Positions 35,980 through 44,452 of a stretch of 64,000 nucleotides of DNA are shown piece by piece (within the stretch, counting starts at the first letter, position 1; every line of letters starts with the position of its first letter). The notes beneath the pieces are model-generated. The model saw only the letters and a list, made by a program, of their open reading frames with translations. It was not told the DNA's origin and made no database searches. Origin of the DNA: an uncultured Alphaproteobacteria bacterium (GTDB lineage: Bacteria > Pseudomonadota > Alphaproteobacteria > RF32 > CAG-239). Both the position numbers and the translations under genes were made by a program. The DNA lies in contig CAKQTH010000005.1 of assembly GCA_934276635.1 (NCBI GenBank), forward strand, positions 14,521 to 78,520. The letters run 5' to 3'.

Positions 35980-36018
35980 AAAGAGTCGTCTGGATTTTTA
36001 TCCGGTACGGCTCTTTTT
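35980..36018 (+). terminator. Terminator or attenuator between rplT and pheS
   Basis: A long interrupted stem (AAAGAGTCGT, CTGGAT, TTTT, ATCCGG, ACGGCTCTTT) and T run, ending 26 bases before pheS. It could end the ribosomal transcript or attenuate read-through into pheST. Confidence 0.8.
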
Positions 36019-36043
36019 CGTGTAATTTTATAAGGTTTGTGTG

Positions 36044-37144
36044 ATGGAACTTATTGATATAAAAACAAAAATCCTCGATTCTGTGCAAAATGCCCAAGAC
36101 TTGAAAGCTCTTGACGATGCCAGAGTCGCCGCAATGGGCAAAAAAGGCGTTATAACCGATATGATGAAAAACCTTACCTCCCTTTCGGTTGAAGAAAAAA
36201 AGGAAATGGGCAAAACCCTTAATCTCCTCAAAATGGAAATTGAAACCGCAATTGAAAACAAAAAAACTCTGCTTGAAAAACAGGAACTCGATGCAAAGCT
36301 CAAAAATGAATCTATTGATGTTTCGCTGCCTTGCAGACCCGAAACTCTGGGAAAAATCCACCCTGTTTCAAAGATTTATGAAGAAGTTGTCGCAATTTTT
36401 GGACAGATGGGCTTTGAAGTTGCCGAAGGTCCGGATATTGAAGACCAGTTTCATAACTTTAACGCGCTGAATATGCCGGCAAACCACCCTGCCCGCCAGA
36501 TGCAGGACACTTTTTATATCAAAAATCCAAACAGTGACGATGCTGACGACAACTATGTGGTCAGAACCCACACTTCGGGTATGCAAATCAGAACGATGGA
36601 AAGCAAAAAGCCTCCTATCCGCATTATCGCACCGGGGCGCACATACCGCTCCGACTGGGACGCAACACATACCCCGATGTTTCATCAAGTTGAAGGGCTT
36701 GTTATTGATGATCACACCACAATGGCAAACCTCAAAGGCTGTCTTTATGACTTTATTAAGGCGTTTTTCGAGCTCGATGAAATTCCGGTTCGCTATCGTC
36801 CGTCGTTTTTCCCGTTCACAGAACCTTCTGCCGAAATGGATATCGGCTGCTTAAAAACCAAAGACGAGCTCAAAATCGGCGCCGGAACAGACTGGCTCGA
36901 AATTTTGGGCTGCGGTATGGTTCACCCGAATGTTCTGCGCGCCGGCGGCATTGACCCCGACAAATATCAGGGCTTTGCGTTCGGACTGGGCATCGACAGA
37001 CTGGCAATGCTGAAATACGGCATTCCTGATTTGAGAACATTCTTTGAATCTGACCTGCGTTGGATGAAACACTATGGATTTAATCCGCTTGACTTTTCTT
37101 CGCTCACCGGCGGATTGAGCAATAATGGAGGAGCAAACCGATGA
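36044..37144 (+). CDS. pheS: Phenylalanyl-tRNA synthetase alpha subunit
   Basis: Catalytic subunit of the heterotetrameric enzyme. 366 residues: an N-terminal coiled coil (residues about 1-85), then the class II core with HPARQMQDTFY, motif 2 APGRTYRSDWDATHTPMFHQVEG, PSFFPFTEPSAE and motif 3 GFAFGLGIDRLAMLKY. The ATG at 36044 has SD TAAGG at 8 bases; a GTG one codon upstream is less likely. It overlaps pheT by ATGA. Confidence 0.98.
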   Translation: MELIDIKTKILDSVQNAQDLKALDDARVAAMGKKGVITDMMKNLTSLSVEEKKEMGKTLNLLKMEIETAIENKKTLLEKQELDAKLKNESIDVSLPCRPETLGKIHPVSKIYEEVVAIFGQMGFEVAEGPDIEDQFHNFNALNMPANHPARQMQDTFYIKNPNSDDADDNYVVRTHTSGMQIRTMESKKPPIRIIAPGRTYRSDWDATHTPMFHQVEGLVIDDHTTMANLKGCLYDFIKAFFELDEIPVRYRPSFFPFTEPSAEMDIGCLKTKDELKIGAGTDWLEILGCGMVHPNVLRAGGIDPDKYQGFAFGLGIDRLAMLKYGIPDLRTFFESDLRWMKHYGFNPLDFSSLTGGLSNNGGANR

Positions 37145-39534
37145 AATTTACCATATCATGGCTGAAAGAACACTTGGACACAAACGCAAGTGTTGATGAA
37201 ATTGCAAAAACTTTGACCAAAATCGGACTGGAAGTTGAAGAAGTCATTAATCCGGCCGAAAATTTGAACGGATTTATTGTTGCCGATGTGCTTGAATGTG
37301 AGGCTCATCCGGATTCCGACCACCTGCACCTGCTCAAGGTTTTTGACGGCAAAAACGAATTGCAGGTTGTTTGCGGTGCTCCGAATGTCAAAAAAGGAAT
37401 GAAGAGCATTTTTGCGCCGGTTGGAACGCTGATTCCTTGTTATGGAGAAGTGCTGAAAGTCGGCAAAATCCGCGGCGTTGAAAGCTTTGGTATGCTTTGT
37501 TCCGAAAAAGAACTTGGTATCGGTGAAGACCACAACGGAATTATTGAGCTAAACACGGACGCAAAAGCCGGAACAAAGGCTGCAGATGTGCTTGCGATTG
37601 ATCCTGTTATAGAAATTTCGATTACGCCGAACCGTGCGGAATGTTTGGGCGTTCGCGGAATCGCCAGAGATTTGGCCGCTGCCGGTTTGGGTACCTTAAA
37701 GCCGCTCTGCATCAAAAAAACTGCCGGAACATTCAAAAGTCCGGTCAGCGTTTCGATTGAGGCAACAGAGGCTTGTCCGGTTTATGTCGGCAGATATATT
37801 AAAGGCGTGAACAACCATGCACAAACGCCGAAATGGATGAAAGACAGACTTGCTGCAATTGGTCTCCGTTCGATTTCTCCGCTGGTTGATGTCACCAACT
37901 ACATAAACTATGACATGGCGCGTCCGTTGCATGTTTTTGATGCGGACAAGCTTGTCGGAAATATTTGCGTTCGTATGGCGCATGACGGTGAAAAATTTGT
38001 TTCGCTGGAAGAAAAAGAATATGCTTTGGACAACAAATCGCTCGGAATTTGCGATGATGAGGGAATTCAATGCCTCGGCGGAATTATGGGCGGAACGCAG
38101 AAAGGCTGCTGCGACGACACAAAAAATGTGTTTGTTGAATGCGCACTGTTTACTCCGGAAAATATCGCTCGTACTGGCCGAAAATTTCAGATTGACTCCG
38201 ACTCCCGCTATCGCTATGAGCGCTGGGTTGACCCGAAATCCAACATTTTGGGCTCCGACTATGCCACTCAGCTGATTTTGCAGATTTGCGGCGGCGAGGC
38301 GTCCGAGATTGTGATTGCGGGCAAAGAGCCGGAAGAAAAACGCGTGGCGTATATTCGCCCCGAAAGGCTGAAAACCCTTATCGGTATGGAAGTATCCAAA
38401 GAAAAAATCATGGAGATTTTGAACAGCTTAGGTTTTGAAACTTCGGAAGAAGATGGTAGAATTAAGGCCGTTTCTCCAACCTGGCGCGGCGATATCGAAG
38501 GTGAACACGACCTGGTTGAAGAAGTTGTCAGAATGATTGGTTTGGACGAGATTCCTGCCGTTTCAATGGAGACGGACGAATTTCCGAAACAAACATTGAC
38601 CCCGAAACAACAAAGGATTGTTACGGTAAAGCACGAGCTGGCCAACCGCTCGATGTTTGAAACCGTCACCTGGAGCTTTACGGATTCCAAATTGGCAAAA
38701 TTGTTCAATCGCGACAATCACAGACCTGTTTTGCTGATTAACCCGATTGCGGCGGATATGGACGAGATGCGCCCTTCTCTGCTACCAAACCTGATGCTTG
38801 CGGTCAAAAACAATGTGGCAAAAGGTATGCCTAACTTGTCGATATTTGAAGTCGCCGGAGAATTTTTCGGTCCGCAACCAAATGAACAGCGCACGATTGC
38901 CGCCGGCGTTAGAAGCGGAAATACGAATAAAAAGAACTGGCTTGAAAATATTCGTCCGTACGATGTGTTTGATGTCAAGGCGGACGCGATTGCTGCGATT
39001 GCGGCGGCGAACGGCCCGTTTGAAAACCTTCAGGTAACACGCGATGCGCCGGAATATTATCACCCCGGACGCAGCGGAGCTTTGCGTCTCGGCAAAAATG
39101 TTTTGGCATATTTCGGCGAGATTCACCCGAGTGTAAACAAGGCGTTCGGCTTAAAGCAAAAAGTTATGGCGTTTGAAGTATTTTTGGACAATATTCCGGA
39201 GCCGCGCGCCGGAGCTTCCAAAGCCCTCAAAAAGCTAGAAATTTCGTCTTTGCAGGCGTTGGATAAGGATTTGGCGTTTATCGTTGATGCAGATGTATGC
39301 GCAGCCGATGTGATTGCGGCGGCAAAAACTGCGGACAGAGCGTTTATTACCGATGTTCGCGTGTTTGATGTCTATGAAGGCGCAAACCTGCCGGAGGGCA
39401 AAAAATCCATTGCGTTGAGCGTTACGATGCAGCCGAAAGACAAGACCTTCAGCGATACGGAGATTGAAACGATTATGAACAAAATCGCAATGTCCGTAAA
39501 ACAGAAGACCGGCGGAGATTTGCGCGACGCATAA
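37141..39534 (+). CDS. pheT: Phenylalanyl-tRNA synthetase beta subunit
   Basis: 797 residues of standard length. Order: EMAP/OB tRNA-binding domain (FIVADVLECEAHPDSDHLHLLKVFDG), B3/B4 editing region (SITPNRAECLGVRGIARDLAAA), B5, the pseudo-catalytic core, and the C-terminal FDX-ACB anticodon domain ending KQKTGGDLRDA. Forms the editing and tRNA-binding half of PheRS. Translationally coupled to pheS. Confidence 0.98.
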   Translation: MKFTISWLKEHLDTNASVDEIAKTLTKIGLEVEEVINPAENLNGFIVADVLECEAHPDSDHLHLLKVFDGKNELQVVCGAPNVKKGMKSIFAPVGTLIPCYGEVLKVGKIRGVESFGMLCSEKELGIGEDHNGIIELNTDAKAGTKAADVLAIDPVIEISITPNRAECLGVRGIARDLAAAGLGTLKPLCIKKTAGTFKSPVSVSIEATEACPVYVGRYIKGVNNHAQTPKWMKDRLAAIGLRSISPLVDVTNYINYDMARPLHVFDADKLVGNICVRMAHDGEKFVSLEEKEYALDNKSLGICDDEGIQCLGGIMGGTQKGCCDDTKNVFVECALFTPENIARTGRKFQIDSDSRYRYERWVDPKSNILGSDYATQLILQICGGEASEIVIAGKEPEEKRVAYIRPERLKTLIGMEVSKEKIMEILNSLGFETSEEDGRIKAVSPTWRGDIEGEHDLVEEVVRMIGLDEIPAVSMETDEFPKQTLTPKQQRIVTVKHELANRSMFETVTWSFTDSKLAKLFNRDNHRPVLLINPIAADMDEMRPSLLPNLMLAVKNNVAKGMPNLSIFEVAGEFFGPQPNEQRTIAAGVRSGNTNKKNWLENIRPYDVFDVKADAIAAIAAANGPFENLQVTRDAPEYYHPGRSGALRLGKNVLAYFGEIHPSVNKAFGLKQKVMAFEVFLDNIPEPRAGASKALKKLEISSLQALDKDLAFIVDADVCAADVIAAAKTADRAFITDVRVFDVYEGANLPEGKKSIALSVTMQPKDKTFSDTEIETIMNKIAMSVKQKTGGDLRDA

Positions 39535-39553
39535 CCTGCTCTTTAATCAACAA

Positions 39554-39590
39554 AAAAGGCACCTGATTTTCATCAAGTGCCTTTTCTTTT
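39554..39590 (+). terminator. Terminator of pheST
   Basis: AAAAGGCACCTGA, a short loop and TCAAGTGCCTTTT, then TCTTTTT, starting 20 bases past the pheT stop. Confidence 0.85.
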
Positions 39591-39653
39591 TGTCTCCTTT
39601 TGCGTTTGGTCTTCAGGTGCCGAACAACCGCCCGACACCAAATATTTTATTTA

Positions 39654-39902
39654 TTATTTCCATTCCGTACATTTTGCATAATCATCGCTACAAGGACAAA
39701 TATAGCCAAATACTTTACAGTTTTGTTCTACCTTATCATTATAACCTCTGCTTTCACAATATGTCTTATGGCTTTCATTGGCACAAGTATCATACACAAT
39801 CTCTCTCACGCTGTTGCATGAAGTCCTTGTATATCCTAAACTCTTGCATTCTTTTGTATTTATACTCGATTTTTTGCACCCTCTCTCGTGCCTTTTTTGA
39901 GC
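39654..39902 (-). pseudogene. C-terminal fragment of a Cys-rich surface-type protein
   Basis: Reading the minus strand from 39902 gives 82 codons with no in-frame ATG at the front (a TAA immediately precedes) and a stop at 39654. Ten cysteines appear in spaced pairs: ECKSLGYT, TSCNSV, DTCANES, TYCESRGYN, QNCKVFGYICPC, AKCTEW. The evenly spaced Cys and the GYT/GYI turns look like repeats of Cys-rich secreted proteins. No SD is seen, so I read it as the remnant of a longer gene. This is the only coding signal in the 461-base gap between pheT and the next gene. Confidence 0.55.
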
Positions 39903-39995
39903 TTATTTCACAGCGGCATATAATAATATTGTGTATATTGAAAACCAAAAGATTCTGCATATTTTTTTTGTATAACACTTTAAAGGAGAAAGAAA

Positions 39996-40178
39996 ATGGG
40001 AACATTTTTGAAATATGTCTTCTATCTGGCTGTAATTTTGCTGGTATATATCATTATTGTCGGCATATATAACGGAAAAATCACCAAAGAATCAACCGTT
40101 TCAGAGGTCGGAAGCCAAATTGGAACAGAGGCCGGAAATATGGCGCAGTCCGCAAAAAACAAAATTGAGCAACAATAA
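39996..40178 (+). CDS. Small single-helix membrane protein
   Basis: 60 residues: one N-terminal membrane helix (YVFYLAVILLVYIIIVGIY) and a hydrophilic tail rich in G, S, Q and E. A strong SD (AAAGGAG) lies just before the ATG, which supports real translation. No family recognised. Placed between pheT and gyrA with its own AT-rich upstream region. Confidence 0.65.
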   Translation: MGTFLKYVFYLAVILLVYIIIVGIYNGKITKESTVSEVGSQIGTEAGNMAQSAKNKIEQQ

Positions 40179-40286
40179 GTTTTTTTGATGTGAAAAAGTG
40201 GATAAATCTCAAAAAAAACTTCCTATTTTCCCTTATGTTTGATAGTATTTTGAAAGTTTGAAAAATCTATAAAATAAGGGAAGATT

Positions 40287-43112
40287 ATGGAAGAAATTGA
40301 GAATATAGAAAATAAAGTCGCCTCGAACGAAGATATCACCCCGGTTTCGATTACCGAAGAAATGCGCCAGTCCTATCTGGCCTATGCAATGAGCGTTATC
40401 GTATCCCGTGCACTGCCTGATGTTCGAGACGGACTGAAACCTGTTCACCGCAGAATTATATATTCTATGTATGAAAACGGGTTTGATTATAACCGCCCAT
40501 ACAAAAAATCAGCGCGTATCGTCGGTGAGGTTATGGGTAAATATCACCCGCACGGCGACAGCTCTATTTATGAAGCCATGGTGCGTATGGCTCAGCCGTT
40601 TTCTATGCGTCTTCCGCTTGTTGACGGTCAGGGAAACTTTGGTTCTATGGACGGCGACAGCGCCGCTGCAATGCGTTATACCGAAGCCAGACTTGAAAAA
40701 GTTGCTCATGCCCTGATTGAAGACATTGACAAAGATACCGTCGACTTTATGCCGAACTATGATGAATCTGTACCAGAACCGACTGTTTTGCCGGCTCGCT
40801 TCCCGAACCTTTTGATTAACGGTGCAAACGGTATCGCGGTCGGTATGGCCACAAATATCCCGCCGCACAACCTCAGCGAAGTTTTGGACGCTTGCTGCGC
40901 ATACATCGACAATCCGGAAATTTCGATTGATGATTTGATTAATATCGTTCCTGGTCCTGATTTTCCGACCGGAGGACTTATTCTCGGCCACGGCGGCGCA
41001 AAATCGGCGTATCTGACCGGACGCGGCTCGATTATGATGCGCGCAAAGTGCACAATTGAAGAAATCAAAAAAGACAAAGAAGCCATTATCGTTCACGAAA
41101 TTCCGTATCAGGTTAATAAGGCCGTTTTGGTTACAAAAATTGCCGAACTGGTGAAAGATAAACGAGTTGAGGGAATTTCGGATATCCGCGATGAGTCCGA
41201 CCGCCAGGGCGTACGCGTTGTTATTGAAATCAAAAAAGATTTTCAGGCCGATGTGATTTTGAATCAGCTCTACAAATATACTCCGTTACAGACAAGTTTC
41301 GGTATGAATATGCTGGCAATCAACAACGGCCGCCCGATGATGATGAATTTGAAGGATATTATCGCCGCATTCATCGAATTTCGTGAAGAAGTTATCCGCC
41401 GCCGCACTGTTTTTGACCTAAACAAAGCCCGTGACAGAGCTCATATTTTGGTCGGTTTGGCGATTGCGGTTGAAAATCTTGACCCTGTGATTGAACTTAT
41501 CCGGAAGGCTCCGAACCCGAACGACGCGCGCGACGCCCTGCTCTCTCGTGCATGGCCGGCCGGAGATGTCGAATATCTGGTTAATCTGATTGATGAGCCG
41601 GATCGCAAGGTTGAAAATGGATTTTATCACCTTTCAGACGCTCAAGCAAAAGCTATTCTTGACTTGAAACTGCAGCGCTTGACCGGTTTGGAAAGAGACA
41701 AGATTCACGATGAACTTGTTGCTATCGGTGAAGATATCAAAGAATTTCTGTTTATTTTGTCTTCTCGCGAGGAGCTTTATCGCATTATGCGCGAAGAATT
41801 GGTTCAGATTAAAAACGACTATGCAACTCCGCGTCTGACAGAAATGCAGGATATTGAATATGATACCGATGTTGAATCGCTAATTCAACGCGAAGATATG
41901 GTCGTTACGGTTACCGATGCCGGATATATCAAACGCGTTCCGCTTAATGCCTACAAGGCGCAAAAACGCGGCGGCAAAGGAAAATCGGGCATGGCGACCA
42001 AAGAAGAAGATTTTGTTACCCGCTTGTTTGTAGCATCTACCCACACGCCAGTTCTGTTCTTCTCGTCCAACGGAATTGTTTATAAGATGAAAGTCTATAA
42101 ACTGCCGCTCGGCTCGCCGACCTCTAAAGGCAAACCGTTTGTTAACCTGTTGCCGCTCAGTGAAGGCGAAAACATTACAGCGATTATGAAGCTGCCGGAA
42201 AACGAAGAAGAGTGCAAAAATCTTTCGATTATGTTTGCAACCGCGAGCGGAAATGTACGCCGCAACTCGTTGATGGATTTTGTGAATGTTCAGGCTAACG
42301 GCAAAATCGCAATGAAGCTTGATGAAGGCGACAAACTTATCAATGTTATGCTCTGCACCGAAGATAACGATGTTATGCTGGCAACCCGCAGCGGAAAATG
42401 TATCCGCTTCCCAGTTGACGATGTCCGCGTATTTGTCGGCCGTGCGTCTACCGGTGTTCGCGGCATTAAGCTTGCCGACGATGATGAAGTTATTTCTATG
42501 TCGATATTGAAGCATATTAAAGCTTCTTCCGAGGCTCGTGACGAATATCTCAAAGTATCGTCCGCAATCAAAAAGATGGAAGCCGAAAATCCGAACAATA
42601 TGTGCGTTGCTCCGCAAGACACCGGATTGCTCTCGATTTTGACGCCTGAAGAATATGAAAATATGAAAGAGCGTGAGGAATTTATTCTTTCGGTTACCTC
42701 AACCGGTTACGGCAAACGCTCGTCTTCATACGAATATCGTGTTACTGGACGTGGCGGCCAGGGTATTGCAAATATGGAAATGTCGGCCAGAAACAAAGAG
42801 ATAGTTTCTTCGTTCCCGATTGAAGACGACAACCATATTATGATGGTTACCGACGGAGGAAAGCTTATTCGTATGCCGGTTACCGACATCAGAATAGCCG
42901 GAAGAAAAACGCAGGGCGTAATTTTGTTCCGCACTGCCGAAAATGAAAAAGTTGTTTCGGTCACCTGGCTGAATGCCGATGAAGGCGATGATGAAGAAAT
43001 TGAAGAGGCCCCGGAAAACGATGTTTCGGATATTGTTTCGGCTCCGGCCTTTGATGAAGACAACGAAAACGAAGAAGTCAGAGAACCCGACACTTCTTCA
43101 GATGATGAATAA
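40287..43112 (+). CDS. gyrA: DNA gyrase subunit A
   Basis: Breakage-reunion subunit of type II topoisomerase. 941 residues: winged helix and tower with the quinolone-resistance region GKYHPHGDSSIYEAMVRMAQPF, catalytic Tyr in AAMRYTEARL, then a C-terminal beta-pinwheel with the GyrA box QKRGGKGKSG. In the resistance region the equivalent of E. coli Ser83 is Ser and of Asp87 is Glu; Glu occurs naturally at that position in some bacteria, so resistance cannot be read from it. The C-terminus is a long acidic tail. Confidence 0.96.
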   Translation: MEEIENIENKVASNEDITPVSITEEMRQSYLAYAMSVIVSRALPDVRDGLKPVHRRIIYSMYENGFDYNRPYKKSARIVGEVMGKYHPHGDSSIYEAMVRMAQPFSMRLPLVDGQGNFGSMDGDSAAAMRYTEARLEKVAHALIEDIDKDTVDFMPNYDESVPEPTVLPARFPNLLINGANGIAVGMATNIPPHNLSEVLDACCAYIDNPEISIDDLINIVPGPDFPTGGLILGHGGAKSAYLTGRGSIMMRAKCTIEEIKKDKEAIIVHEIPYQVNKAVLVTKIAELVKDKRVEGISDIRDESDRQGVRVVIEIKKDFQADVILNQLYKYTPLQTSFGMNMLAINNGRPMMMNLKDIIAAFIEFREEVIRRRTVFDLNKARDRAHILVGLAIAVENLDPVIELIRKAPNPNDARDALLSRAWPAGDVEYLVNLIDEPDRKVENGFYHLSDAQAKAILDLKLQRLTGLERDKIHDELVAIGEDIKEFLFILSSREELYRIMREELVQIKNDYATPRLTEMQDIEYDTDVESLIQREDMVVTVTDAGYIKRVPLNAYKAQKRGGKGKSGMATKEEDFVTRLFVASTHTPVLFFSSNGIVYKMKVYKLPLGSPTSKGKPFVNLLPLSEGENITAIMKLPENEEECKNLSIMFATASGNVRRNSLMDFVNVQANGKIAMKLDEGDKLINVMLCTEDNDVMLATRSGKCIRFPVDDVRVFVGRASTGVRGIKLADDDEVISMSILKHIKASSEARDEYLKVSSAIKKMEAENPNNMCVAPQDTGLLSILTPEEYENMKEREEFILSVTSTGYGKRSSSYEYRVTGRGGQGIANMEMSARNKEIVSSFPIEDDNHIMMVTDGGKLIRMPVTDIRIAGRKTQGVILFRTAENEKVVSVTWLNADEGDDEEIEEAPENDVSDIVSAPAFDEDNENEEVREPDTSSDDE

Positions 43113-43130
43113 TCTTCACCATAACAAGCA

Positions 43131-43157
43131 AAAAGCTCCTGAAATCAGGAGCTTTTT
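43131..43157 (+). terminator. Terminator of gyrA
   Basis: AAAAGCTCCTGA, AA, TCAGGAGCTTTT, T run. A perfect 12-base stem 18 bases past the stop. Confidence 0.9.
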
Positions 43158-43195
43158 TGTAAAATAATGAAACGGAAAAACTTCTCCATTACTGA

Positions 43196-43808
43196 TTAAT
43201 TAAACCGCCAGTTTACAACGCACTTGTTTTCTGAGCCGCAATCACAAACTTCTGCGGCAATAGTTGTCGAACTGTTTCTTAATTCTGACAACGAATAAAG
43301 TTCTCTATCATCACCTGCAACATTATAAGCATCATTATTTGATGTTGTTTTCCTCAAGCCGACAACGCTTGAGGCTGATCCCCAATCAGCAAGAACCAAA
43401 GCTGTGCATGCATCTTTAGAAAGGTTGTCTGCCGCCACATCAAAAAAGCTGGTATCATCATTTCCACTAACATCACCAAAAACAACAAGCTGTCCCCCGA
43501 ATGCATTTTTCAAATATCCTTTTATATTAATTTCTTTGTTGATATCGCATTCTTTAGAAAACTCCTCAGGAAATATCCCAAGCCTATAACAGTCTGATCA
43601 TCGAGTCCATTATAATTTCCCTACCCTGCGAAAGTGGTGCGAACATTGGCCGCCACGGTGGAGACCTGATCAATCAGCTTGTTTTGTATTTGGCCATGGC
43701 TTTTGAATATCCGGCGATGCCGGCAACGGACAGAACTCCGACGATTGCTAAAACGCCAAGCATTTCAATCATCAACCGACCGCTCTGGTTGGAAACATGT
43801 TTTTTCAT
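43196..43808 (-). pseudogene. Decayed type IV pilin-like gene (paralogue of the pilin at 16794)
   Basis: From the ATG at 43808 the frame reads a prepilin N-terminus (GRLMIEMLGVLAIVGVLSVAGIAGYSKAMAKYKT) nearly identical to the intact pilin, then breaks: about 4 bases are missing before the KLIDQV segment, giving a stop; a CAG-to-TAG change interrupts the FAGQGNYNG segment; and a further one-base slip precedes the LGI-PEE segment. The last 105 codons (FGGQLVVFGDVSGN to CVVNWRFN) stay open but diverge from the intact pilin. The 5' region, SD and poly-G promoter are conserved with the intact copy. It could be a silent donor cassette or simple decay. Confidence 0.85.
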
Positions 43809-43841
43809 CTTAATAATCCTTATAAAATTTAGCCTTAGGAC

Positions 43842-43868
43842 ATTTTACCCCCCCTCGGCAGTTGTCAA
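43842..43868 (-). promoter_or_regulatory. Poly-G spacer promoter of the pilin pseudogene
   Basis: TTGACA (43868-43863) and TAAAAT (43847-43842) on the minus strand with a 15-base spacer ending in seven G (C7 at 43848-43854). Same design as the pilin promoter at 17418-17443, but with a tract one base shorter and a different flank. Confidence 0.7.
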
Positions 43869-43953
43869 TCAAGGATTATTTGCCGAAAACGCAAAAATAC
43901 CCTTCTTTTCTTCGTCCGTTTTTCCTCTTCTCACACCTTGCATATATTTTTGC

Positions 43954-43986
43954 ACAAAAAAAGAGAGGTATAAAAACCTCTCTTTT
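43954..43986 (-). terminator. Terminator after the small protein gene at 43992
   Basis: AAAAGAGAGG, TATAAAAA, CCTCTCTTTT. The A run on the left makes it work for the minus strand. Confidence 0.8.
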
Positions 43987-43991
43987 GAAAT

Positions 43992-44276
43992 TCAGACGCG
44001 TTCGATATTAATCACAAACACGCCGACAACCATATCTTCACGCGAAATGAAAAATATGGCATAATCATTGATAACTGACCAGCAACCGCAAACAGGAATC
44101 ACGATTCTGATTGCATCAAGCGAAGATTCAAGCTCCAAAACAGTAGCTTCGAAACGGACTCCGTTAATGTCAACTTTTTTGACATCTTGATTCATCTTTT
44201 TGAAACGTTGGCCTTTTTTGGCTTTAAATGTGAAATTCTGTGATTTTTTCACATCGGTAATAATTTCTTCTCTCAT
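43992..44276 (-). CDS. Small protein of unknown function
   Basis: 94 residues: a basic N-terminal half (KKSQNFTFKAKKGQRFKKMNQ) and a hydrophobic, strand-rich C-terminal half (AIRIVIPVCGCWSVI, YAIFFI, VVGVFVINI). No signal peptide or recognised family. SD is weak. A clear terminator follows it, which supports a transcribed unit. Confidence 0.5.
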   Translation of the reverse strand: MREEIITDVKKSQNFTFKAKKGQRFKKMNQDVKKVDINGVRFEATVLELESSLDAIRIVIPVCGCWSVINDYAIFFISREDMVVGVFVINIERV

Positions 44277-44375
44277 AGGCTTAATAATTTTAATTCACCA
44301 TCTGATATTGCACATTTCTGCATAGATGTCAATATGCTTGTCTCAAAAAAAATCCGGATTTATGACAAAATAATA

Positions 44376-44404
44376 TTGACAAAATCAGATAAAAAAGTTA
44401 CCTT
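44376..44404 (+). promoter_or_regulatory. Candidate promoter of the M3 peptidase gene
   Basis: Consensus TTGACA with TACCTT after a 17-base spacer, about 48 bases before the ATG. The -10 box is weak. Confidence 0.5.
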
Positions 44405-44452
44405 TGTTTATATCAAATAATTTTTATGTTTCATTCTTAAATTTTTACTTTT

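Noticed and set aside
39590..40072. Plus-strand open frame of 160 codons
   Set aside because: Starts inside the pheT terminator, lacks an SD, and overlaps the better supported small membrane protein gene and the Cys-rich fragment on the other strand.
40500..40650. Quinolone resistance in gyrA
   Set aside because: Glu at the position equivalent to Asp87 is natural in some lineages and Ser is present at the 83 equivalent, so no resistance call can be made.
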